Assembly (NCBI RefSeq): GCF_001507645.1
Contig: NZ_CP013909.1
Location: 2,790,001-2,854,000, forward strand
From: Hymenobacter sedentarius
GTDB taxonomy: Bacteria; Bacteroidota; Bacteroidia; Cytophagales; Hymenobacteraceae
Length of the DNA stretch: 64,000 nucleotides
Direction: 5' to 3'
Shown here: piece by piece, positions 57,728-64,000 of the stretch
Position numbering within the stretch: the stretch's first letter is position 1
How the letters are laid out: each line of letters starts with the position of its first letter
Made by a program: the position numbers and the translations under genes
The notes under the pieces: generated by a model
Databases searched by the model: none
The model's input: the letters and a program-made list of their open reading frames with translations, nothing else
What the model was told of the DNA's origin: nothing

Positions 57728-58920
57728 TAGCAGCAGGAATTGCGCTGCTGGCTTTGCCCCTGGCATACGCCGGCCTCATGGGCTGGCTACGAGGCGGCTG
57801 GAATATAAATGAAGAATTAAGAATGGAGAATGAAGAATTAGTAAGGAGGAGTGAGGAATGCAGAAGTAGCCCAACGAGCAATTCCTCATTCTTCATTCCT
57901 CATTCTTCATTGACTTTCTCCATTCTCATCGCGGCCCGCAACGAAGCCGAAACCCTGCCCCAACTCCTGCGGGATTTGGCCGCCCAAACGCTGCCGGCCG
58001 CTTGCTTCGAAGTCCTGATTGCCGACGACCACTCCACTGATGCCACGGCGGCGCTAGTCTCGGCCGCGGCTCAGGAAACGGGCCTAGCGCTGCGACTGGT
58101 GTCGCTGCCGGCCGCCCAAACGGGTAAAAAAGCTGCTCTGTTTGCGGCTTTCCAAGCGGCCAAGGCGCCCTGGCTTGTGTGCACCGACGCCGACTGCCGG
58201 GTGGGACCGGGCTGGCTGGCGGCCTACGCGGCGCAGTTAGAGCGCGCGCCCCAGGCCAATTTCATCAGCGGGCCGGTGCTGCTCACGGGGCCGGCTACGT
58301 TCCTTCACTTGCTGGTTGGGCTGGAATTTGCGGGCCTGGTGGGGGTGGGCGGGGCCTGCATCTCGCGCCAGCAGCCTACCATGTGCAACGGTGCCAACCT
58401 GGCCTATCGCCGTAGCGCCTTCGAGGCCGTGGGCGGTTTCGTGGATAACGCCCACGTAGCCAGCGGCGACGATGAGTTTCTGCTGCACAAAATACACGCG
58501 GCCTTCCCCGGTACGGTGTATTTCCTAGCCGATGAAAAAGCCATTGTGCGCACGGCCGCTCCCCGTACCTTACCCACGCTGCTACGGCAACGGGTGCGAT
58601 GGGCCAGCAAGTGGCGGCACTACCAAAGCCACGCGCCGCGCCGCCTGGCCGTGCTGGTGCTCGGGGCCAACGTGGCCCTGGCCGCCGGAGCAGGAGTGGG
58701 GCTGGCCTGGCCGGCGCTCTGGCCGTGGGTGCTGGCGGCGTGGGTTATCAAGCTCGGAGCCGATGCCTGGTTTCTGAGCCCAGTGCTAGCCTTTTTCGGG
58801 CAGCGAAAGTGGCTGTGGGGACTGCTGCCGCTGCAGGTGCTGTACGCGCCGTATGCGCTGGCCGTGGGCGTGGCCGGCTGGCGCGGCGGGTATGAGTGGA
58901 AGGGGAGGGCAGTGCGGTAA
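57724..58920 (+). CDS. GT2 glycosyltransferase with in-frame AT-rich insert
   Basis: A 398-residue membrane glycosyltransferase. Residues 1-22 form a membrane helix (MIAAGIALLALPLAYAGLM). The GT2 core starts near residue 64 with FSILIAARNEAETLPQL, then IADDHSTDATAALV, VCTDADCRVGPGW (DxD), and GANLAYRRSAFEAVGGF. The acceptor-site RQRVRWASKWRHY is the QxxRW-type motif, followed by C-terminal membrane helices. Residues 27-63 (about 57802-57912) are an insert of unusual composition, NINEELRMENEELVRRSEEC then SSFFIPHSSL. Its DNA is the AT-rich AATGAAGAAT-like repeat found between genes elsewhere. It lies in a linker, so the enzyme may still work. The gene overlaps the flippase-like gene. Confidence 0.9.
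   Translation: MIAAGIALLALPLAYAGLMGWLRGGWNINEELRMENEELVRRSEECRSSPTSNSSFFIPHSSLTFSILIAARNEAETLPQLLRDLAAQTLPAACFEVLIADDHSTDATAALVSAAAQETGLALRLVSLPAAQTGKKAALFAAFQAAKAPWLVCTDADCRVGPGWLAAYAAQLERAPQANFISGPVLLTGPATFLHLLVGLEFAGLVGVGGACISRQQPTMCNGANLAYRRSAFEAVGGFVDNAHVASGDDEFLLHKIHAAFPGTVYFLADEKAIVRTAAPRTLPTLLRQRVRWASKWRHYQSHAPRRLAVLVLGANVALAAGAGVGLAWPALWPWVLAAWVIKLGADAWFLSPVLAFFGQRKWLWGLLPLQVLYAPYALAVGVAGWRGGYEWKGRAVR
57802..57912. repeat. AT-rich repeat within the GT2 coding region
   Basis: AATGAAGAATTAAGAATGGA at 57808-57827 and related units, inverted as ATTCCTCATTCTTCATTCCT at 57881-57900, form an imperfect inverted repeat. It is read in frame without stop codons and interrupts the usual short linker between the N-terminal helix and the catalytic domain. 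Confidence 0.75.
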
Positions 58921-58998
58921 ATCGAAATTTACTTCCACTGGCTAATTCAAGTATTTGCAGAAATCGGCTCGTTTTAAAGGATGGGTTTATTTTAACTG

Positions 58999-59433
58999 TT
59001 ACACTCTGCCTACCAATAAAGCAATGCCTTCCTGCTTATGAGCCATTGTTTTTAGTTGCTTGTAAAAGTTGTCAATGGCATTTGGCTCAACTATTAGCTC
59101 CAACGCAAGCTTTGATTTTTCTTCCTTCCTGTAGGCGGTTGATACGTTTTCTTCCAGTTGTATAAAAACTCCAATCAATCCGCCGCCTATAGGGTAGAAC
59201 CTCATTGAGCAATAGGCATAACCGTCTTTTGCTCCAGCCTGATGAAATATTGAAGCTTCTTTGTCTGGGAAATCGACTAGTTTATTGGCTAAGTCGCTGA
59301 GCGATTCACTTGTGTCGTAAGCTTGAGTAGTGCCTTTGAAAAAAGCGTTGCTGGCGGTAAATTCAACTTCAAGAATATGTTCGTCTTTCCATACGACCTC
59401 CATTCTTAGAAATATTTCTTGTGGATACACCAT
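58999..59433 (-). CDS. hypothetical protein, atypical base composition
   Basis: A 144-residue soluble protein, MVYPQEIFLRMEVVWKDEHI at the N-terminus, then FKGTTQAYDTSESLSDLANK, YCSMRFYPIGGGLIGVFIQL and a C-terminal helix. It resembles the small immunity-like or DUF proteins found beside mobile genes. Its DNA is visibly AT-rich against the GC-rich background, and it is alone on its strand, so horizontal acquisition is possible. No function is recognised, and no toxin partner is found next to it. Confidence 0.6.
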   Translation of the reverse strand: MVYPQEIFLRMEVVWKDEHILEVEFTASNAFFKGTTQAYDTSESLSDLANKLVDFPDKEASIFHQAGAKDGYAYCSMRFYPIGGGLIGVFIQLEENVSTAYRKEEKSKLALELIVEPNAIDNFYKQLKTMAHKQEGIALLVGRV

Positions 59434-59571
59434 ACTTTAAATCTCTGGTAAAAAGTCAAGCAGTTCCCTGTATTAAAGTGAAGGCTGATAAATAGTAGTA
59501 AGCTTCACACTCCTTTGCGTAAGTGAATGTAGGGTTTCGCAATTCAAGCTGCCTTTGCCGCCTGCCCGCCT

Positions 59572-59579
59572 TACATTTG
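59572..59579 (+). promoter_or_regulatory. TAnnTTTG box of the 59608 operon
   Basis: TACATTTG, 28 bases before GTG 59608. It supports a transcript covering the small gene and probably the downstream permease. Confidence 0.5.
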
Positions 59580-59607
59580 CCTAACTACCTCCTCACGCCA
59601 TTTTTCC

Positions 59608-59865
59608 GTGACTGACCCCGAATTCGACTTGCTCGACGAGCTGTACTTCGTCACCCCGTTTCGCACGCTGCTCCAGAAAACGGGCTTGCCCGCCCCTGAG
59701 CTGGAAAGCCAGCTGCGCAACTTGCTGGAGCAGGGCCTCATCCGCAGCTACTGGCCCGATGTGGATACGGAGCTGGCCTACGAAACCACTTCGTTTGGCG
59801 CCATTGCCCGCGACGCTTCCTACCTGGCCTCCAAGGAGGGCCTGCTGAAGCACAACCCCCGCTAA
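59608..59865 (+). CDS. small hypothetical protein upstream of the permease
   Basis: An 85-residue protein starting at GTG 59608. Its pattern suggests a winged-helix-like fold: LLDELYFVTPFRTLLQKTGL is helical, then LESQLRNLLEQGLIRSYWPD resembles a recognition helix and wing. It ends with a helix and a basic tail. The GTG start of the permease follows the stop codon by 2 bases, so both are probably in one transcript. It could be a transcription-related or permease-associated protein, but nothing more can be shown. Confidence 0.6.
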   Translation: MTDPEFDLLDELYFVTPFRTLLQKTGLPAPELESQLRNLLEQGLIRSYWPDVDTELAYETTSFGAIARDASYLASKEGLLKHNPR

Positions 59866-59867
59866 TA

Positions 59868-61073
59868 GTGGCAACAGCAGTTTCGAGCGCACCTGTGGCC
59901 GCGGCCGCCCAGGCCAGTGCCGTGGCCCGGCCGCCGGGCTACTACGTGCGCCAGCGCCTGTGGCAAAACCGGCCCGCCGTGGCCGGCCTGGCCTTTATTG
60001 CCCTGTGCACGCTGGTGGCGCTGCTGGGCTACTGGGTGCTGCCCGACAACTCGCCCAACGCCAACCACGGCTTCGTCCAGATTCAAAAGGAGCGGCCCGT
60101 GCTGCACGTGCTGCTGCTCCGCCAGCCCCTGCCCGATTCGGCCCGCAACGGCCAGGGCGCCGATAACATCTTCAGCACCTGGCTGCACGGCCGCGAGCCC
60201 GACGTGCAGGAAACACCCATTGGTGGCTACGAATTTTCGGGCGACTCCATTATCCTGAAACCCCGAGGCGTGCATTCGGCCGAAGCCGGCCGGCTGCGCC
60301 GCCTGGCGCTGGCCACCGTGGTGGGCCACCCCGGCCCCCGGGCCGAGCTGCAGCGTGAGGTGCAGCAACACCACCTAATCAACCGCACCTACCTGCTAGG
60401 CACCGACAAGGCCGGGCGCGACGAGTTGAGCCGCCTGCTGCTGGGCACGCGCATTTCCCTGGGAATTGGGCTGGTGGCAGTGCTTATTTCGCTGGTGCTG
60501 GGCATGGCGGTGGGCGCGGTGGCCGGTTATTTCGGCGGCTGGGTCGATTCGGTTTTGCTGGGCGTGATGACCGTGGTGTGGAGTATTCCGGGCATCATGC
60601 TGGTCATTGCCATTTCGCTGGCCTTGGATAGCAAAGGCGTGTGGGTCAGCTTTGTGGCCGTGGGCCTTACCATGTGGGTCGACGTGGCCCGCGTGGTGCG
60701 CGGCCAGATGCTGAGCCTGCGCTCGGCCACGTATGTCGAGGCCGGCCGGGTCCTGGGCCTGCCCACCTCGCGGCTCATTGCCCAGCACTTGCTGCCCAAC
60801 ATGCGCGGCCCGCTCATTGTGCTGGCCACCAGTAACTTTGCGGCGGCTATTCTGCTCGAAGCCGGCCTGAGCTTTCTGGGCCTGGGCGTGCAGCCCCCCG
60901 CGCCCAGCTGGGGGCTCATGGTGAAGGAAGGCTACGACCTGCTGGGCACCGAGGCCGGCTTGTGGCTCACGCTTCTCCCGGGTGCGGCCATCTCGCTGCT
61001 CGTGCTCAGCTTCAACCTGCTCGGTAACGGCCTGCGCGATGCCTACGACCCCAAAACCCCGGTGGCCGGTTAA
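59868..61073 (+). CDS. peptide/nickel-type ABC transporter permease (OppC/DppC family)
   Basis: A 401-residue inner-membrane permease of the OppC/DppC type, which normally pairs with an OppB-type permease. A helix near residue 38-58 (AGLAFIALCTLVALLGYWVL) is followed by about 120 residues of periplasmic sequence, an unusually large loop. Five more helices follow. The EAA-type cytoplasmic motif YVEAGRVLGLPTSRLIAQHL and the LSFLGLGVQPPAPSWGLMV segment are diagnostic. LLGTDKAGRDELSRLLLGTR just before the core is the usual OppC lead. No partner permease, ATPase or binding-protein gene is in the window. Start is GTG 59868, two bases after the previous gene. Confidence 0.88.
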   Translation: MATAVSSAPVAAAAQASAVARPPGYYVRQRLWQNRPAVAGLAFIALCTLVALLGYWVLPDNSPNANHGFVQIQKERPVLHVLLLRQPLPDSARNGQGADNIFSTWLHGREPDVQETPIGGYEFSGDSIILKPRGVHSAEAGRLRRLALATVVGHPGPRAELQREVQQHHLINRTYLLGTDKAGRDELSRLLLGTRISLGIGLVAVLISLVLGMAVGAVAGYFGGWVDSVLLGVMTVVWSIPGIMLVIAISLALDSKGVWVSFVAVGLTMWVDVARVVRGQMLSLRSATYVEAGRVLGLPTSRLIAQHLLPNMRGPLIVLATSNFAAAILLEAGLSFLGLGVQPPAPSWGLMVKEGYDLLGTEAGLWLTLLPGAAISLLVLSFNLLGNGLRDAYDPKTPVAG

Positions 61074-61078
61074 ATTTG
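61071..61078 (+). promoter_or_regulatory. TAnnTTTG box of the PP2C gene
   Basis: TAAATTTG, overlapping the stop codon of the permease gene and 42 bases before ATG 61121. It suggests the phosphatase gene is transcribed independently. Confidence 0.5.
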
Positions 61079-61120
61079 TGCCAATGGCGCGTGTTTCCTT
61101 CGCCTTGCTTACCTTGCTGT

Positions 61121-62425
61121 ATGCCCTCTGCGTCTTCAATTTCTTCTGCTGAGCCGTTAGCCGACCCCGTTGAGAGCCAGGCAACGCATGGCGAGCAGCT
61201 CAAGCAGCTGCGGCGGCAGCTGCTGCTCAAGCAGTTCGAGTTGGATACCGTGCTGGGTATTGCGCACGACATGACGGCGCGCGACCACACCGTCGACGAG
61301 CTCTACCACATGCTGCGCCTCACCCTGCAGGGCCAGCGCAACGTGGTGCAGCTCCTGATGTTTGCCCTTGAAGACGAAGGTTTTCGGGTGCGCATTGCCC
61401 TGGGCTGCGACATGGCCGAGGCCGAAAAGCTCACGCTCTCGCAGCACCTCATAGAAGGCGGCGTCACGCAGCCCCAGGCCGTGGAAGACCTGCACCTGCC
61501 CCCGGCCTGGGACCGGTACGAGCTGGTAATCCCCATCATGCGGCAGAAGCAGGTGGCCGCGTACGTGTTTGTGGGTGGCCTGCGCACCGATTTTGACCGC
61601 CAGCAGCTCATTCCCTTCCTGGGCTCGCTAACCAATACGCTGATTGGGGCCGTGGAAAACCACCGCCTGCAAGCGCAGCGCGTGGCCGATGCGGCCGTGC
61701 GCAAGGAAATTGAAATTGCGCAGGAGGTGCAGGCCATGCTCTTCCCGCGCAACCTGCCCAACGACAGCCACCTGGCCATTGAGCGCAGCTACGTGCCCCA
61801 CACCGAAATCGGCGGCGATTACTACGACGTGGTCGAAATCGACGAGCACCGCCTGCTGCTGTGCGTGGCCGACGTGAGCGGCAAAGGCGTGCCGGCCTCG
61901 CTGCTGATGTCGAACTTCCAGGCGGGGCTGCGCACGCTGCTGCGCCAGGGCGTGGAGCTGGCCACCATTGTGCCCGAGCTCAACCACTTGCTGTTTCGCA
62001 ACTCTGGCGGCGAGAAATTTATCACGGCCTTTCTGGGCATTTACGACCGGCGCACCCGCCGCTTGCACTACGTAAACGCCGGCCACAACGACCCCCTGCT
62101 CATCACCGACAACGCGGCCGTTCAGACCCTGAAGCACGGCACCGTCATGCTCGGCATCATGGAAGAGCTGCCCTTGCTGCGCGTGGGCGAAATCCACATT
62201 CCAGCCCAATCCCTGCTGCTGCTCTACACCGACGGCCTCACCGAAGTGTTTGATGCCGAGGGCAATGAGTTTGGCGAAGAAGGCGTGCTCTCCGTGCTGC
62301 AGCGCAACCGCTACCTGCCGCTGCCCAAGCTGCACCAGGAGCTCCTGAGCAGCATCAATGCCTTCAGCGACCACAACGCGCAATTCGCCGACGATGTGAC
62401 GATTCTGAGCTGCCGGTTTAAGTAA
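61121..62425 (+). CDS. PP2C/SpoIIE family protein phosphatase with GAF-like sensor domain
   Basis: A 434-residue soluble serine/threonine phosphatase of the SpoIIE/RsbU type. After a coiled-coil lead (KQLRRQLLLKQFELDTVLGI) comes a GAF-like sensory domain of about 150 residues. The PP2C core begins near residue 190 with EIAQEVQAMLFPRNLPNDSH, then EIGGDYYDVVEIDE (metal-binding Asp), LLLCVADVSGKGVPASLLMS, VNAGHNDPLLI, LLLYTDGLTEVFDAEGN and FADDVTILSCRF. These enzymes dephosphorylate STAS proteins in partner-switching systems; the STAS protein at 34564 is a candidate but distant. ATG 61121 is chosen; the longer frame includes the promoter box. Confidence 0.92.
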   Translation: MPSASSISSAEPLADPVESQATHGEQLKQLRRQLLLKQFELDTVLGIAHDMTARDHTVDELYHMLRLTLQGQRNVVQLLMFALEDEGFRVRIALGCDMAEAEKLTLSQHLIEGGVTQPQAVEDLHLPPAWDRYELVIPIMRQKQVAAYVFVGGLRTDFDRQQLIPFLGSLTNTLIGAVENHRLQAQRVADAAVRKEIEIAQEVQAMLFPRNLPNDSHLAIERSYVPHTEIGGDYYDVVEIDEHRLLLCVADVSGKGVPASLLMSNFQAGLRTLLRQGVELATIVPELNHLLFRNSGGEKFITAFLGIYDRRTRRLHYVNAGHNDPLLITDNAAVQTLKHGTVMLGIMEELPLLRVGEIHIPAQSLLLLYTDGLTEVFDAEGNEFGEEGVLSVLQRNRYLPLPKLHQELLSSINAFSDHNAQFADDVTILSCRFK

Positions 62426-62696
62426 TGTAGTTTACGTTGTGGGGTAGTTGGCCTTCGCTGCAAAGCAGCGCAGTTGAGGGATTTAGCATGCCGTTGCAGC
62501 AGCAATGTTGGCCCGGGCCGTGGCTCCGCTTTGCCCTTTGTTTTTGTCAATTGGAAACAACAGCATTTCTATATTTGATTGTCACTAGCCGGCTTGTCAA
62601 AATCAACCGTCTAGCGGTGCTGCGCCCCAGCTGCTACCTCCACCCGTCATGAACGTACGCCTCCTCGCTACGCCCTTCGTAGCCACTGCTTTGTTA

Positions 62697-63703
62697 GAGC
62701 AGATTCATAGTTAATGTACGTGATAACCGCAATGGTGAAACCAGCCGTGCGCATCTTGCGCCGTGACCCAGTCCAGGGCCGTGCGCACCGCCTCCGTCAG
62801 GGCTTCCCGGGTGCGGGCCGCTGCGGCGCGCAAGTGGGTTTTGAGTTTGCTGAAGGCCAGTTCAATCGGGGTAAAATCGGGCGAGTAGGGCGGCAGAAAC
62901 AGCAGTCGCGCCCCGCGGGCTTCCACCAATTCGGCCAAGCCCACGGCCTTGTGCACCCGCAGATTGTCGAGCACGACCACGTCCCCCGCTTGCAGCGTCG
63001 GCCCGAGCACCTGCTCGAGGTAGGCCGCGAAGCTGGCCGTGTTCACGGCCCCGTCCAGTTCCATCACGGCCGCCAGGCCTTGCGGGGTGAGCGCCGCCAC
63101 GATGGTGACGTTGGGGCCGTTGTGCAGCGGCACGGCCGCGTCCACGCGCTGCCCGCCTGGGGCGCGGCCGTAACGGCGGGTATAGGTCAGGTTCACACTG
63201 GTCTCGTCCACGAACTTGAAACGGGTGACATCTTCGTGTTGCAGGGCTTCGATAAACTCGCGGCGCAGGGCCTTCACGCGCTCGGTATCGCGTTCGGCGG
63301 CGTGCAGACTCTTTTTTTGCGCCGCAGGTCCAGGTCTTGCAACGCCTGCCAGAGGCTGGTGCGGCCCACGGCCGGCACGCCGGCCGCCGCCAACTGCCGA
63401 GCCAGTTCCGCCAGCGTGGCATCGGGCCGGGCGGCCACGCTGGCGGCTAGCCGCTGGCGGGCAGCGGCATCCAAGCGCGGCAACGGTCCGCGTCGGCCCC
63501 CGGCCGGAGCCAGCGTTCCGGTCTGGCGCTGCCGGCGGCGCAGCTTCTCCACGAAGGAGAGCGACACACTAAACTGCTGGGCAACCGCTGCTAACGTAGC
63601 GCCCGGCCGCTGGCAAGCGGCGGCGATGCGCGCTCGCAAATCGAGGGAATAAGCTTTCATTCCCGTAAAATACGAAGCCCGTACATATTATTCGAAACTG
63701 CTC
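62697..63703 (-). mobile_element. IS630-family insertion sequence (1007 bp) with TA target duplication
   Basis: The element is bounded by TA dinucleotides at 62695-62696 and 63704-63705, the target duplication of IS630/Tc1-mariner elements. Its ends are imperfect inverted repeats. Left reads GAGCAGATTCATAGTTAATG and right, inverted, GAGCAGTTTCGAATAATATG; both continue TACG, with GAGCAG, TTC and ATGTACG shared. The transposase is on the - strand and takes up most of the length. All features needed for a working element appear present, so the copy may be active or recently active. It disrupts the lipoprotein gene at 62649. Confidence 0.93.
62711..63660 (-). CDS. IS630-family transposase in two overlapping frames, probable -1 frameshift
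   Basis: Frame A (63274-63660) encodes the N-terminal helix-turn-helix DNA-binding region (MKAYSLDLRARIAAACQRPG, FSVSLSFVEKLRRRQRQTG). Frame B (62711-63277) encodes the DDE catalytic core: FKFVDETSVNLTYT, VVLDNLRVHKAVG and YSPDFTPIELAFSKLK. The frames overlap near an A7 run (63312-63318 on the + strand as T7). A -1 slip there joins LRRKK to KSLHAAERDTERVKALRREF and yields a 316-residue protein with the full DDE triad. Such programmed slippage is known in several IS families. A simple inactivating frameshift is the alternative. Confidence 0.88.
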
Positions 63704-64000
63704 TAATGAGCGCCTCCGGTTGCTCGAAGAAAGAAGAGGCATCCCCAGCTCCCAATACGGGCAGTTTCCAGCTGGACGGCACCGCCATCAGCTGCCAAGC
63801 CAAAGCCACTCGCAGCGCGGGCAGTATTGGCGGCACGTTCTATGATTTCCTCGACCTCGACCTGACGCCGACTCCGGCCGCTGGGGGAGTGGGCCGGCTT
63901 CGCCTGAGTCTGTACAAAGTGCCCGGCTCCCCGGCCTCCACCTACTTGCTGCACAACCTGTTGGTCTACACCGGGTGCAATGGCTCGCCGTACAATTTTG

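Larger units (their letters stand above)
62649..64000 (+). pseudogene. lipoprotein gene split by an IS630 element (5' fragment 62649-62696, 3' fragment 63706-64000, continues beyond window)
   Basis: ATG 62649 opens MNVRLLATPFVATALL (16 codons) and is cut by the IS at 62697. If the IS (62697-63703) and one TA copy are removed, the frame continues at 63706: MSASGCSKKEEASPAPNTG and so on. The joined protein would have a basic, hydrophobic signal peptide ending in the lipobox SASGC. The body after the linker is beta-rich (SIGGTFYDFLDLDL) and runs on without stop to the end of the window. In its present form the fragment downstream of the IS could restart at ATG 63706 but has lost most of its signal peptide. 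No domain was recognised. Confidence 0.85.

Overview
This window looks like chromosomal DNA of a GC-rich member of the Bacteroidota, most likely Hymenobacter or a close relative in the Cytophagales. Supporting signs are TAnnTTTG (-7 type) promoter boxes a few bases upstream of several start codons, two DUF4199 membrane proteins, a eukaryote-type (GT3) glycogen synthase, menaquinone biosynthesis (menA), a biosynthetic arginine decarboxylase of the Bacteroidetes type, and a sigma factor/trans-envelope regulator/lipoprotein operon. Species assignment is inference; there is no rRNA gene in the window. No tRNA gene, CRISPR array, prophage or origin was recognised.

Layout: 1-5300 (+ strand) holds the 3' part of a BatA/VWA-type membrane protein, two DUF4199 proteins and two glycosyltransferases. 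5347-13403 is mostly - strand: GT9 glycosyltransferase, purB, TerC, a dolichol-phosphate-mannose-synthase-like GT2 and a protoporphyrinogen oxidase, interrupted by a + strand GT51 transglycosylase. 13474-17118 has a GmhB-like phosphatase, a small lipoprotein and the divergent pair arginine decarboxylase / arginase-agmatinase family enzyme. 17369-19771 carries a secreted hydrolase and two unknown proteins. 20285-30813 has argS, a LOG protein, glutathione peroxidase, menA, a DEAD-box helicase, a methyltransferase, a miniature ABC module, a CoA-transferase and a conserved unknown. 31048-43364 has trpS, a queuosine-precursor transporter, RNase Z, a STAS protein, DUF4198, glycogen synthase, nitroreductase, F420-reductase-like, YitT and a GH13 enzyme. 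43471-55782 has a YfcC transporter, hydrolase, GT39, 2'-5' RNA ligase, spore-photoproduct-lyase homologue, hutI, the ECF sigma operon and PhzF. 55949-62425 has ruvC, a flippase-like protein plus GT2, two unknowns, an OppC permease and a PP2C phosphatase. The window ends in a lipoprotein gene split by a complete IS630-family element.

Most of the window is housekeeping and envelope metabolism. The unusual content is in the DNA between genes: at least ten intergenic inverted repeats with 25-45 bp near-perfect arms, in recognisable sequence families; a perfect 58 bp palindrome nested inside one of them; and AT-rich repeat DNA, elsewhere intergenic, that has become an in-frame coding insert in a glycosyltransferase. 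The IS630 insertion can be undone on paper: removing the element and one TA copy restores a continuous lipoprotein reading frame.
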